Shown: positions 8,282 through 18,154 of the stretch, one piece after another | Layout of the letters: each line of letters opens with the position of its first letter | Numbering within the stretch: the stretch's first letter is position 1 | Assembly (NCBI GenBank): GCA_001914405.1 | Contig: MSDW01000001.1 | Span: forward strand, 744,001 to 808,000 | Reading direction: 5' to 3' | Length of the DNA stretch: 64,000 nt | From: Candidatus Methanohalarchaeum thermophilum | GTDB lineage: Archaea > Halobacteriota > Methanonatronarchaeia > Methanonatronarchaeales > Methanonatronarchaeaceae | The notes under the pieces: model-generated | Told to the model about the DNA's origin: nothing | Databases searched by the model: none | Seen by the model: only the letters and a program-made list of their open reading frames with translations | Program-made: the position numbers and the translations under genes

Positions 8282-8800
8282 TCATAGGAGTCTTTCAGGT
8301 TTCTTAGGTTTCTTAGATTTTCTTACATATGCTATCATTGATAGGATGAGGAAGCTGCCTACGCATCCAGTGATTCCGGCGGCAGCAGTAGTCTTAGCGT
8401 TATAATCCTCTATTAGATCCATAGACCTATCTTGTCCCCTTACGATATTGTATGTAGCTCTTGATGTTGCTATCGACAACATTGACTTACCCTCATAAAC
8501 CGAAACCTCGTACCTAACAGTGTTCTCCCCTTTATCTAAGACTACTTTCTTAAATGGGACTCGATGCACACCATTTGAGCTAGCACCCGACAACGGATCC
8601 CCAATCTTGATAGGCTGACTAAACTCTGAACTGATTTTTAATATATAATGGCCGTTTCCTTGGTAATTAACATCTTTTAAAGTGGTGATATCGTCAATTT
8701 TTACGCTTTTTACGCTATTACCTGAATCTGCTTGAATTAGTGGAAAGGATATAATTGAAATCAATATAAATAAGATGAGGAAGTGTTTAGTGTATCTCAT
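8282..8800 (-). CDS. Signal-peptide protein with C-terminal membrane anchor (virion-operon)
   Basis: 172 residues. An N-terminal signal peptide (HFLILFILISIISFPLIQADS) is followed by a beta-rich extracellular domain of about 105 residues, one membrane helix (AAGITGCVGSFLILSMIAYV) and a basic cytoplasmic tail (RKSKKPKKPERLL). The topology is that of a small type I surface or envelope protein. It lies between the spike gene and the small membrane proteins, so it may be an accessory envelope component. Homology to a named family was not recognised. Confidence 0.6.
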   Translation of the reverse strand: MRYTKHFLILFILISIISFPLIQADSGNSVKSVKIDDITTLKDVNYQGNGHYILKISSEFSQPIKIGDPLSGASSNGVHRVPFKKVVLDKGENTVRYEVSVYEGKSMLSIATSRATYNIVRGQDRSMDLIEDYNAKTTAAAGITGCVGSFLILSMIAYVRKSKKPKKPERLL

Positions 8801-8814
8801 TGTTTTTATTGGTT

Positions 8815-9024
8815 CTATGGGTCTATTTTTACTAGGTTTCTCTGTTCCTCTTTATCGAGGTAATCAACCCTGGCTACCTGCTCACCTGGAATAAATGAAC
8901 TTTCCTTTACATGTTCATTACTGTACTCAACCAAAAACCCATCTTTTACCTTCCTGATCTTCTCTATCTCCCAGGAACCAGATGAATAGCTTCTCCCAGA
9001 CCTAGTAAACAACTTCTTAACCAC
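8815..9024 (-). CDS. Small soluble protein (virion-operon)
   Basis: 69 residues from GTG 9024 with GGAGGTAG about 8 nt upstream. It is basic at the N-terminus (MVKKLFTRSGRSYSSGSWEI) and beta-like throughout, with no membrane segment. It sits 14 nt from the next gene and 23 nt from the spike gene. The size and fold pattern would suit a small cytoplasmic chaperone or regulator of the operon, but the function is unknown. Confidence 0.55.
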   Translation of the reverse strand: MVKKLFTRSGRSYSSGSWEIEKIRKVKDGFLVEYSNEHVKESSFIPGEQVARVDYLDKEEQRNLVKIDP

Positions 9025-9047
9025 AAAAAACTACCTCCTTATATTGG

Positions 9048-10730
9048 TTATTGGTACCTTGATTCGATGTAGACGCTGCCTAATACCAATGCACCACTAA
9101 ATCCAAAGAAAAGGATCCAATGTGGGATTCCAAGATATTTACCGGTGAATAAATCGATTAAGGAGACCCCAGATTTTTTCTTCTCACCGCCACCACCTGA
9201 AGACTTCACCGACATATTCTCGACTTCCTGATACAAGTCCATTATTTGGTTTAAGTCACTTTGAAGGCTACTAACATTTAAGGATTGTCGGTTATAGGAC
9301 TCAAAGCCAACAGATTCAAGAGATTTCCCAGTTTTATAATGCGTAATGTCTATCACTTCAAATACTGTATGTAATCGATGTATTCCTTTGCTGTTAACGA
9401 AGTAAGCTAGTTCGGTGTCATTCCACCTAGAAGTATTATATTTCTCGCCTTTCTCTATCGTTTCATTCTGAAATCTATGGTCTGTGAACAATAAGCCACT
9501 CTTATTTTTTCCTTCCCAGCTTGGAACTGATTGGCTTTTGTAGACATGGATCACGAATCTGTGTTCAATTGAGGAGTTTATTCCCATCATTGCAAGTTGA
9601 GAACCAGCATAACCATAATAACCTGTCTGATTGAATTTTGTGGACATTTGGGACATTAAAACGCTTGGGTCGATTAGTTCAGTTGTGTTGATGTCGCCTC
9701 TTCGATACTCAGTATATGATTTATTCACGAATTTCTCGACATTATCAGTCATCATCTGCTTCTCTTGATGAATCTTATCCCAGATCTGGTTCCAGCTCGT
9801 ATCTTGTTGTTTTTCGGACATTACATCCCATATCTCTATTTTGTTGATTTCATCGAAGCTATGGTGATATATTCTGCATGATCTGAGGTTTCCGTCTCCA
9901 CTTTTTGGGGATTCATCTGGATATACTGCGACATCGAAGTGTGTGGATCCGTGGCTATACGCTTCTTTTGGAATCTTTTTTTCATGAATATCCCAGACCT
10001 GAACCTTAGAACCATTTAAAAGAGTTACATTTCGCCTATAGAAATCACTTTTACCGATATCCCATTTCTTGGTCTTAGTCCACCAGTCCCCATAGGTCCT
10101 ATACTTCACTTGACTCTTAACAAAAGCCAAGTTATCTAAGAGAGTTGAACGGTTATCGTTTAACTCTTCCATATGCTTCAAACAATAAACCTGTTGACTC
10201 AACTGTAGCACTAGGTTTTTTTCGATTCTTGAGTATATGTCTTTTACCGCTCTTTTAGCCTTCATTTTGGTTTCTATTTCGCCGGATCCATTGTTTAGCT
10301 GTTTCACTACATTATATTTTATCTCAGACCACACCAAATTCCTAGTATCATCTATATGATTGGTTTGGATTCTGAGAATGTTTTCGCTGTCTTGGCTCAT
10401 GTACCTTACTTGGTCGTATAAAGTGGCCGTATTCAGTTTCTTATCGTTGTCACCACCTAATAAACTACTTAAACCATCAATAACCCAGTTGTAGGCTCCA
10501 GCCAGGTAATTTGTCGTATCATTAACGGCATCATAGCTCCAGGAGTTTGAGACACTATAGGCGTTGACTCCTGAAGTCGCTAACCCCATATAAGCCTCAT
10601 TCTTGATATCCTGGTGTATTGCTTGAACCTCTTCCACTGATCTAGCTTCAACACCAGGAGAGAAAACAATTAATCCGCTGGATAATATCAAAAAACAAAA
10701 AAGGATTGGTAATAGTTTCTTTAGCTTCAT
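9048..10730 (-). CDS. Spike-like envelope protein, pleolipovirus VP4-like
   Basis: 560 residues, the largest protein of the operon. It has an N-terminal signal peptide (LLPILFCFLILSSGLIVF, cleavage likely after VEA) and an ectodomain of about 470 residues with many Asn-x-Ser/Thr sites. A membrane-proximal helical stretch (VSSLQSDLNQIMDLYQEVEN), a Gly/Ser linker and one C-terminal helix (IPHWILFFGFSGALVLGSVY) follow. This is the architecture of the pleolipovirus spike, which mediates host attachment and membrane fusion. The ectodomain sequence is not recognisable by eye, so the call rests on topology and gene order. Confidence 0.62.
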   Translation of the reverse strand: MKLKKLLPILFCFLILSSGLIVFSPGVEARSVEEVQAIHQDIKNEAYMGLATSGVNAYSVSNSWSYDAVNDTTNYLAGAYNWVIDGLSSLLGGDNDKKLNTATLYDQVRYMSQDSENILRIQTNHIDDTRNLVWSEIKYNVVKQLNNGSGEIETKMKAKRAVKDIYSRIEKNLVLQLSQQVYCLKHMEELNDNRSTLLDNLAFVKSQVKYRTYGDWWTKTKKWDIGKSDFYRRNVTLLNGSKVQVWDIHEKKIPKEAYSHGSTHFDVAVYPDESPKSGDGNLRSCRIYHHSFDEINKIEIWDVMSEKQQDTSWNQIWDKIHQEKQMMTDNVEKFVNKSYTEYRRGDINTTELIDPSVLMSQMSTKFNQTGYYGYAGSQLAMMGINSSIEHRFVIHVYKSQSVPSWEGKNKSGLLFTDHRFQNETIEKGEKYNTSRWNDTELAYFVNSKGIHRLHTVFEVIDITHYKTGKSLESVGFESYNRQSLNVSSLQSDLNQIMDLYQEVENMSVKSSGGGGEKKKSGVSLIDLFTGKYLGIPHWILFFGFSGALVLGSVYIESRYQ

Positions 10731-10750
10731 CTCTGATAATCTCCTCCTCT

Positions 10751-11422
10751 CTATTCTATCTTTGAAAGTAAAACCGCTGCAATCACCAAAGCCAAGCCAA
10801 CTAAAACCACCAGCTTCTTCGGCTGATCAAAGCTTTGACTGAAATCGAATGAACCTTTTAGGCCTGAAAAAATCCCTATTACTCCAGAAGATGATTCAAC
10901 CGTTAGATTATGCGTTGATGCATTGCTTGTCCACTCGTTGATTGATACCAAAATGGTCGAAGAATTCTCGTTGATCGAAACTGGATAAAATTCTGTCTTA
11001 TTTTCATTGGTTGATTTTATGTTGGTTATGTTGTTTGTAGAAGTTATTGTTTCGTTATCGAGTGAGACAGTTATTTCTCCCCGACTCGAAACATTCACTA
11101 ACTCTTTAGATATTGTTATTGCTATTAACTTGGTTTTGTTTTCTTGGCTTGAAATCTTGAATTCAACTGAATTATTTTGTCTATTCCTTACCTCTGCACT
11201 TAGCCCAGGATCTAATTTAAAGGCCCTAGAATCGTTACTTACCTCAATATAACTTATATTACCTGAATCTGTTAGGTTTGAACTATATTCACTTAGATCT
11301 ACTTCGTTGTCCTCTAGATCTATTTGATTATCTGTAGCTGCCGATCCAACGAAAGAGGAAACTAAGACCACTGAAAAGATTGTAAATAGCAGTAGAGTTA
11401 TTTTTGTCGTGTTTTCGTTCAT
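10751..11422 (-). CDS. Type I membrane glycoprotein-like protein (virion-operon)
   Basis: The start at ATG 11422 (MNENTTKITLLLFTIFSVVL) follows AGGAGG and lies 2 nt after the preceding stop; the longer frame from 11497 overlaps that gene and has no site. About 223 residues: signal peptide, a Ser/Thr/Asn-rich ectodomain with more than ten Asn-x-Ser/Thr sites, and a C-terminal helix (KLVVLVGLALVIAAVLLSKI). Heavy potential N-glycosylation suggests surface exposure. In a virion context it might be a second envelope protein. It ends with TAG. Confidence 0.6.
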   Translation of the reverse strand: MNENTTKITLLLFTIFSVVLVSSFVGSAATDNQIDLEDNEVDLSEYSSNLTDSGNISYIEVSNDSRAFKLDPGLSAEVRNRQNNSVEFKISSQENKTKLIAITISKELVNVSSRGEITVSLDNETITSTNNITNIKSTNENKTEFYPVSINENSSTILVSINEWTSNASTHNLTVESSSGVIGIFSGLKGSFDFSQSFDQPKKLVVLVGLALVIAAVLLSKIE

Positions 11423-11424
11423 TT

Positions 11425-11805
11425 TTAGTTTCCTCCTCGGATACTGACTAAGATATATGTGACCAAGCTGATTCCAAGAGCTATACAGCCAACCCATATG
11501 TTTCCATAGACTATATCTCGGACAGAATCGAGTAATATAGTTCCCAGTATTAGTAAGATGGTTAGGAATGTGAATATATAGTCTACTTGCATGAATTCCT
11601 CAAATCTCTTTCTGTTTCCTGATATATATCCTATAAATAAACTAGCGAGGGCAATACTTGGAGCGTGACTAGATATTGAGTAACCAACGAAAGTTATGCT
11701 ACCAAGGCCGTATGTGACGGTCGAAGATAACAAAAAAAATATAAATCCTGCAGCTTCCATAAAATTCATAGCAGATTCACTACTAAACACATTAACAGTA
11801 CTCAT
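11425..11805 (-). CDS. Four-helix membrane protein, pleolipovirus VP3-like
   Basis: 126 residues with four hydrophobic segments (AAGFIFFLLSSTVTYGLGSI; IALASLFIGYISG; IFTFLTILLILGTILL; IWVGCIALGISLVTYILVSI) and an NRKRFEEF loop between the second and third. Pleolipoviruses encode a roughly 130-residue four-helix internal membrane protein (VP3) immediately before the spike gene. Here it is the first gene of the operon and is followed by the two type I membrane proteins. The promoter should lie in 11806-11880. Confidence 0.6.
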   Translation of the reverse strand: MSTVNVFSSESAMNFMEAAGFIFFLLSSTVTYGLGSITFVGYSISSHAPSIALASLFIGYISGNRKRFEEFMQVDYIFTFLTILLILGTILLDSVRDIVYGNIWVGCIALGISLVTYILVSIRGGN

Positions 11806-12426
11806 ATCTTATACAAAACCTCCTTATCTATCTTAACACAATTAATATACAAAAATTCAACAGAAATACCAAAAAAAAAACAAAAAATGATAAATTACTT
11901 CAATCGGAAATCACTATCCGAAAAATACCTATGGATGGGAAGTTTTTTTATTTGGTTATCACTTCCTATTGTTATAAAAAATAATCTATCGTTTCTTAAA
12001 AACCAGATACATGTTTCTACAAAACAATTTACAAAAAAATCTACAAAAAACACCAAAAACCAACAACAAACCAACCAAAAACCCAATCCAAACAAATAAC
12101 CCGTAGCACCTAACAGACCCAACTACAAAAAAACTCAATTACCACAATAAAAACAACAAAAACTAAGAAAAAAATAAATAAATCGAATTGAAATAAATAA
12201 AACTACCCTTTGGTACCTAAAAAAGATTAACTAAAATAGAATTACTCTAATTTTTTTTAGAATTGATTTTGTAGTTTTTGATATAACTCTTTCTTTCTTT
12301 GATTTATTGTTTCGGCTTTGTTTTTTCCTCTTTTTGCTTATTTAGGTGACTATTTGTTTTTCCTATTATCTGATTTCTTAGCTACCTTTTTAGCTATATC
12401 CATTTATTCTTTCATCTTATTCCTCT
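11806..12426. other. Intergenic region upstream of the virion-type operon
   Basis: 620 bp between the operon start (11805) and the end of the next minus-strand gene (12427). Overlapping ORFs of about 70 codons exist on both strands (11887-12099 plus, 11895-12122 minus) but neither has a ribosome binding site or a convincing composition. The A-rich 11820-11890 segment probably carries the operon promoter. T/C-rich DNA at 12240-12420 has no recognised feature. Confidence 0.35.
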
Positions 12427-13101
12427 TTAATTTGGGATAAAATCAGAAAGTAAAACTAAGTAGATATACATAAACCACCAAAAAACTACGAATAATACTT
12501 GTAATGTTGAAACATAAGATGATAAACTAAATTTTGCCAAAAAACTTCTTTTTACTTCTTTACGAATACTCCATAATGATAAACCTCCTTGAAATTCTGG
12601 GTTTTCTTTTTCTATTTCTCTTAAACTTTCCCAACAAGCATCTCTTGTATGTTTGTAAGAAGCACTTGCAATCGTGAATGCCCAGAAAATAAGTACTCCA
12701 ATGGCAGAAATTCCAAGTCTAAAATTAGGGTCAACTCTAAAAAATATATTTATCAATACTGCAAAGGCTGTTAAAGAAAAATAAACTGTTTTTAAGAGAA
12801 GATGATCTCTATATTTAGCTTGTTCGCTTATTTTTTGGTAATCTGCCAGTAAAACATCATTATTTATGGTCGAAAGATTTGGCTTATGAAAAGAAAATTT
12901 ATTACTACCTTTAGATGTTTCATTTTTTCTCTTTTTCCCTAAAAAGCATATTTTAAGTAAATAAAGTATAGGAAAGATAATGGCAAAAATGGAAAAAACA
13001 AGATTTAAAATAAAAAATTCAAATTTAAATGCTTTTAAAATAGCTGGTGTGACAAAAACTAAAATTATAATTAAAACCCTCAAATCAAAATTTGTTTTCA
13101 T
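12427..13101 (-). CDS. Polytopic membrane protein of unknown function (SLATT-like layout)
   Basis: 224 residues. Two N-terminal helices (residues about 9-50) are followed by a basic linker (GKKRKNETSKGSNK), a helical cytoplasmic stretch YQKISEQAKYRDHLLLK, two central helices (TVYFSLTAFAVLINIFF; ISAIGVLIFWAFTIASA) and a last C-terminal helix (LQVLFVVFWWFMYIYLVLL). Paired helices flanked by a charged coiled region recall SLATT-type effector proteins of defence systems, but no motif confirms this. It is a lone gene beside a restriction enzyme, in the cargo region. Confidence 0.45.
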   Translation of the reverse strand: MKTNFDLRVLIIILVFVTPAILKAFKFEFFILNLVFSIFAIIFPILYLLKICFLGKKRKNETSKGSNKFSFHKPNLSTINNDVLLADYQKISEQAKYRDHLLLKTVYFSLTAFAVLINIFFRVDPNFRLGISAIGVLIFWAFTIASASYKHTRDACWESLREIEKENPEFQGGLSLWSIRKEVKRSFLAKFSLSSYVSTLQVLFVVFWWFMYIYLVLLSDFIPN

Positions 13102-13464
13102 AATTAGGTAACTAATCTGAAATAAATTAATAAAAATGTTTCCACTCGATTGTTTTTATATTTAAGTTAAGTTAATGGATTATTAGCTCATTGACTTTTT
13201 ATTTTATTCCTAATAATTAAATAAAATAATATAGCTAAACTAAAAACATTTTATCGTTTAATTAATATCTCGAATAAAATTTTTCTACTTTTTAACAATT
13301 AAATTATAAAGTTTAGTTTGAAAGAAATAAAAGTATAAAGAACTCAACAGGCTTAAGAGGATTACCACACAAAATTAAAACTATAGATAAAAACCCAAAA
13401 ATAAACATAAGCCAATCCTAGCTAATTTCTTAATCTGATTACTTTTAAAAACATAACCTAAAAA
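13102..13464. other. AT-rich intergenic region
   Basis: 363 bp between two minus-strand genes. No ORF, repeat or hairpin was recognised. The part next to 13101 should hold the promoter of the membrane protein gene. Confidence 0.3.
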
Positions 13465-16400
13465 TTAATCCTCATCCACCAATTGATCAAACTTCGATAA
13501 AATATCCTCCTTCTCCTCACTAGGAGTATCCAAAGAATCCAAAACAGTAACCACCTTATCTCTAGTTAAATCATATAGATCAAAAACCAATGCATCAATT
13601 TCGTTATCAATTTCCTGTATTTCTTTTTCTAATTCTTCGGCTTTTTCTTTATTTTCTAGGTATTTCTTTAATCCATCTTCGACATCACTTAACTTAGGTA
13701 AAGTAATGTTCTCTAATCGATCTAATGGAGAAATTGTCTTTGTAGCGTTTTCTCGGAATCCAGCAAAACCACCACCTTCATCAACAGCCAAAGGAACAAA
13801 TTCCCGGATTAATACTTCCATCTTTTCATCCACATCAAATTTCATCGCTGGTATAAAATCAGTTTCAGTATAACCCCAACGGTCAGTCTCAAATTTCTCA
13901 GGATTCTCAGGTTTATAACGAGCAGAAGCCATTAAAACAAAATTATTCTGCTTTTCTTCAAATTTAATACTTCCAATCCTTAAATTATTTTTAACTTCAG
14001 TTGTATCATTTATTATAGTATCAGAAAGATCCTCTACTGGAATATAAATATCCTCGATGGTTTGACCTTCAGAGAATGAACCTAGATAATCTTCAAGACT
14101 AATGTTATATTTTTTACTTTCTTTTTTTAGTTTTGATATTAAATTCACTAAAATTTCTATTAATTTTGAAATCTTTATTTTATCAGAAGAAAGATTGTTT
14201 ATTTTGTTAGAGACTTTACTAAAAACTTGGTTATCATTAAAATTTTTACTTATCAAACTCCTAGAAATTTTTTTATTACCTGAAATAATTGGAAGGGTTT
14301 TTAATGAAGATATAGATAGCCTAGGAAATAGATCTTGAGAGGACTTTTCTCCTGTGATTAGGAAATAAAAAGACATAGCCGTGCTGTTAAGTAAACCTGA
14401 CAAATAAGGTGTACTGAACTCTTTTTTATTATTAATTACAATTGAAATTATGGATTTTGGAAAAAATAATTTTCTATCAGTATGAGAAGCTATGATTCCT
14501 TTGGATCCAGTTACCTCTCTAATTAAAACTTTATCATTTTTTAGAAAACGTTTTTCTGGAATGCGATAGAAATCAGCTGTTGAATCAATAAATCCATCTG
14601 GCTCAGGATCTACAAAATACTTTGATAGGGATCCTCCTCGCACTTCTGGTATATAATCTTTATTTTTCTTTTCATCTGAATGGAAAACTTCGTTTTCTAT
14701 TTCGTCTTCTGAGTGAATGCTAGTGTGGTAAAGTTGATATCCTGTTGTTAGATCTGCTATTTTAGAAAGATTTACCGCATTTTTAGCCATTTTATTGGCA
14801 ATTTTTCTTTGTTTACTTCCAAATCTTAGTTCTATTTTATAGGGTGGGTTAGATTTTATATCATCATAGTCAATGCTTCTAAGATATTTTGTTTTTCCTG
14901 TTTCTTGCAGATTCCAAACACTTATCTCATCAGATTTATTCTGAATATCTATTTGAAATGTTATCATATTAGCACTAACATCATTAAAAGCATCATTTGG
15001 AACAATAGAAGCTTTAGATAAATAATTATTTTTAAGGATGTAATGCCTAAGTGGCTTTGCTGCTCCCATCACAAACCAAGTGTTTGGTGTGATCATACTA
15101 TATTTTCTATTAGTTAATGAAATACAACGTTCAATAAAAAAACGATACAAGTCAGGTTTATTTAATTGATATTTGTATTTTTCCCAGAGATATTTTTTAA
15201 CAGATTCATTAGTTTCAATAGCCCATGGGGGGTTTCCAATTACTGCATCAAAACCACTTTTACTATTAAAAAATCCTTCTGGGTATTCTAGTTTCCAATG
15301 GAAGAAGTTTTTTTCTTTTGCTGTTTTTTGTGCTTTTTTGAACCAATCTTTATTTCTAAATTTAGCCCATTCTTCGTCATTTCTTATATTGTTCTTTAGT
15401 TTTTGGTAACTTTTTTTAGGGACTTCGTTGTCGAAGTAGGTGGATAGGTGTACATTTGCTAGTTCTTCAAATCTCACTCTTAAAGGATACTTATTTAATT
15501 CTTCATGTTGGCCTTCTTTTAATCTAACATTTTCGAGTGAGTTATCTGGAACGCTTTCAAGCTTTTTATACATACTGACTAACTTATCTCTAGCTTCTTG
15601 GAAATCTTCATCCAAGTCAAACAGTGATTGATCCGGTTTTTCTTCTTTTTCTGTTTGTGGCAGTGTTTCTATTTCCTCCATATCAGCTCCAATTAAGGAG
15701 TTCCCAGTTTTAAGATGATGGTCTAGATAGGTTAGCGGTTTTCCTTTTGACATTGTTTCAAGCCAAAGAGATAATTTAGCTAGTTCTGTAGCTAACGGAT
15801 TTATGTCCACTCCGTATATGCATCTTCTGGCTACTTCTCTTCTTGCCCAATGGATATCATGTTTTTGATCGCTTTCTCCTTCAACAGCTCTAGCTCTAAC
15901 TATTTCAGAAGCTAAATAATCTGTAGCTTCGACCAGGAAGTGGCCACTACCCATAGCAGGATCCAAAATATCTAACTCAAATATCTTGCTTGCAAACCAC
16001 TCAGCAGGGTCCTCCTTAGTCAAACTCTTATCCTTAAGATCCTCCACAATTGGATCTAATGTGTTCTCTACTATGTATTCAACTATGTACTGTGGCGTAT
16101 AATACGAACCAGTAGCTTTTCTTTCTCCTTTATCAGTTGATAAATAAACACTTCCTTTCTTAGCCCGATCAACGATGTTTGAGTTATCTTCAGTTTCTTT
16201 TTTTGGTTTCCATTTCTCGTTTCCTTTTTTTCCAGCTGCTACCATCTCCTGGTCGGCGTAGTTTAGGTTGTGTTCTAGTAGGCCTTCGTAAATTCCTCCT
16301 AGATGTCGGACCTCTAGAGAAGAGTAATCAACAAAAACCTTTTTTTCTCCATTTTCACTTTCACTCTCAGATCTACATAATAAATCAATTACTTTTGATA

Positions 16401-17553
16401 GATAAGAATCAGGAACCATATTCTCTTCTAAGAACCTGTGTTTTTCTTGGTCGAATAGCCCACCATTGTATGGAGGAATATACAACTGATCACTCGGTAT
16501 ACCCTTCTCCTCACTTCCCCTATCAATTAAATCGAATAGTTTTTCTAGTCTATCCCATATCTTTGTCTGCCAGTCCGTATACTTGTTTGAACCTATCTTA
16601 TCAGCTATATCCCTCTTTAAAGTAACCAAACCATAATCATCACTATACAACCTATTTTCTGTGTCAATTAGGCCTCGGCTCTCAGCATACAAAATAAAAA
16701 TAACCCTATAAAGAAATATCAAGGAATTCTCATAGATTTCTTCTATAGTTTCTCTGATTGGTTTTAGGTTGTTTTCTTTGTGATCTAGGAATCCTTGGGC
16801 TAATATTTGGATTGCATCGTAGATGTTTTCTTCTAATTCATCACCAAGTTCCTTAGAATAAACAATACTCTGCTCATAAAACTTATCCAAAAGACAGTCA
16901 CCGTTTTGGTCTTTGATGAAGGCTTTGTTTCTGAAGAATATGTAGAAGTATTTGAATTTTTCAGGTTCTTCGTAAAGTAGGTTTATTAGGTCTACTTCGT
17001 AGTATCTGTCTAGTCTTCCTTTTGTATAGTAGAGTCTCCATTTCTTTCCATTGGTTAGTAATCCCCAGTCCGTATCCGTCTTACTCATATAATAATCAAT
17101 TTGATAACTGGGATTAGTCTTATTAAAGGTATTACCTTCTTCAGTTTTCTTATCAAGAGATTTCTTCCAACTTTTAGCATCTCCAACTGCTACAGCTTCC
17201 TCGTAATACTCATCTCCACCCGGATCCAAGCTATACTTAACATCCTTACTCTCAAAAAAAGCATAATCAGGTTGCTGACCAGACCTATCAGTTTGCTGAG
17301 TCCCATAAGAATGACCTAACTCATCTAAAACAGGTCTAATCCACTCAGTCTCAAGATTACCCTCAGTATAACCACTAAATTGGTTATTCTTATACTCGTA
17401 CTTTTCTTTCAGAGATTCCTGAACTTCCTTAATCTCCTCCTCAGAAACATCCCACTCAGGCCTCTCCTGAATCAACTCATCCAGGTAATGATCGGAAAAC
17501 AGGTTCTGATTATTAAACTTGGAAAGAGTCTTCTGCGGTGACACAGATAACAT
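13465..17553 (-). CDS. Type IIG restriction-modification enzyme (Eco57I-like fused nuclease and N6-adenine methyltransferase)
   Basis: 1362 residues, a single-chain restriction and methylation enzyme. The N-terminal nuclease domain carries a PD-(D/E)xK-like segment (YSLDPGGDEYYEEAVAVGDAK, with the Asp-x-Lys of VGDAKSWKK) as in type I/IIG R domains. The methyltransferase has motif I (LDILDPAMGSGHFLVEATDY) and motif IV (VIGNPPWAIE), specific for N6-adenine methylation. The C-terminal third is the target-recognition region with coiled coils (EKEIQEIDNEIDALVFDLYD). Length fits the family. It is the first cargo gene after the virion-type block and needs no partner subunit. Confidence 0.85.
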   Translation of the reverse strand: MLSVSPQKTLSKFNNQNLFSDHYLDELIQERPEWDVSEEEIKEVQESLKEKYEYKNNQFSGYTEGNLETEWIRPVLDELGHSYGTQQTDRSGQQPDYAFFESKDVKYSLDPGGDEYYEEAVAVGDAKSWKKSLDKKTEEGNTFNKTNPSYQIDYYMSKTDTDWGLLTNGKKWRLYYTKGRLDRYYEVDLINLLYEEPEKFKYFYIFFRNKAFIKDQNGDCLLDKFYEQSIVYSKELGDELEENIYDAIQILAQGFLDHKENNLKPIRETIEEIYENSLIFLYRVIFILYAESRGLIDTENRLYSDDYGLVTLKRDIADKIGSNKYTDWQTKIWDRLEKLFDLIDRGSEEKGIPSDQLYIPPYNGGLFDQEKHRFLEENMVPDSYLSKVIDLLCRSESESENGEKKVFVDYSSLEVRHLGGIYEGLLEHNLNYADQEMVAAGKKGNEKWKPKKETEDNSNIVDRAKKGSVYLSTDKGERKATGSYYTPQYIVEYIVENTLDPIVEDLKDKSLTKEDPAEWFASKIFELDILDPAMGSGHFLVEATDYLASEIVRARAVEGESDQKHDIHWARREVARRCIYGVDINPLATELAKLSLWLETMSKGKPLTYLDHHLKTGNSLIGADMEEIETLPQTEKEEKPDQSLFDLDEDFQEARDKLVSMYKKLESVPDNSLENVRLKEGQHEELNKYPLRVRFEELANVHLSTYFDNEVPKKSYQKLKNNIRNDEEWAKFRNKDWFKKAQKTAKEKNFFHWKLEYPEGFFNSKSGFDAVIGNPPWAIETNESVKKYLWEKYKYQLNKPDLYRFFIERCISLTNRKYSMITPNTWFVMGAAKPLRHYILKNNYLSKASIVPNDAFNDVSANMITFQIDIQNKSDEISVWNLQETGKTKYLRSIDYDDIKSNPPYKIELRFGSKQRKIANKMAKNAVNLSKIADLTTGYQLYHTSIHSEDEIENEVFHSDEKKNKDYIPEVRGGSLSKYFVDPEPDGFIDSTADFYRIPEKRFLKNDKVLIREVTGSKGIIASHTDRKLFFPKSIISIVINNKKEFSTPYLSGLLNSTAMSFYFLITGEKSSQDLFPRLSISSLKTLPIISGNKKISRSLISKNFNDNQVFSKVSNKINNLSSDKIKISKLIEILVNLISKLKKESKKYNISLEDYLGSFSEGQTIEDIYIPVEDLSDTIINDTTEVKNNLRIGSIKFEEKQNNFVLMASARYKPENPEKFETDRWGYTETDFIPAMKFDVDEKMEVLIREFVPLAVDEGGGFAGFRENATKTISPLDRLENITLPKLSDVEDGLKKYLENKEKAEELEKEIQEIDNEIDALVFDLYDLTRDKVVTVLDSLDTPSEEKEDILSKFDQLVDED

Positions 17554-17791
17554 TTTTAGCGATCCTAAACCTTAATATTTTTCACATTTTCTATAATCAA
17601 ATAAGAAATAATTAAGTGGAAAAGAAAAAGATATCAGATTAACTCTCATTTTTTAAATTCTCTTTTAAAACTCTATTTCTCAAAAAAATAAAAATTAATC
17701 CTTAATTCTTACTCTATTCATAAAATAATTTAAATTAATATAGAAGTCCTTTCAAAAGTGAAAGATAGCTTTTACTTTATGGTTTGTGTGA

Positions 17792-18154
17792 GATAATGGA
17801 TTTGAATTTGAGGACTTTCTTAAGGAACTTTTTGAGGAAAAAGGATATGATTCAGAAGTCACTTCTGGATCAGGGGACCAGGGCTGTGATGTAATTGCTA
17901 AAAAACCATTTGAGAAGATAGTTATTCAAGCAAAAAGATACAGGGAAAAGGTTTCAAATTCTGCTGTCCAAGAAATAGTTGCTGCGAAGAAATACTACGA
18001 TGCAGAAAAAGCATTAGTTATAACGAATACAGAGTTCACAGAATCAGCTAAAGAACTAGCTGAAACCAATGACGTAGAACTCTGGAACGGAAAAAAATTA
18101 AAAAAAGAAATAGATACCTACATAAACAAAAAAAACATATTAAAGAGCAATTAA
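17792..18154 (+). pseudogene. Mrr-type restriction endonuclease, start lost
   Basis: The frame gives NGFEFEDFLKELFEEKGY, then SGSGDQGCDVIA, IQAKRYREKVSNSAVQEI and ALVITNTEFTESAKELA: the Mrr catalytic domain with Asp (GCDVIA) and Gln-Ala-Lys as the (D/Q)-x-K core. There is no start codon: an in-frame TGA (17789-17791) lies directly before the conserved region, while an ATG at 17780 is in another frame. A one-base shift near 17790 would restore MVCV...NGFEFEDF. Such nucleases cleave modified or foreign DNA. It is probably inactivated, unless the gap reflects a sequence error. Confidence 0.65.

Noticed and set aside
11887-12122. Two opposing ORFs of 70 and 75 codons
   Set aside because: They overlap each other, lack ribosome binding sites and have compositions expected from AT-rich non-coding DNA.
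16179-16625. 148-codon plus-strand ORF
   Set aside because: It is antisense to the type IIG enzyme, whose frame is supported by motifs.
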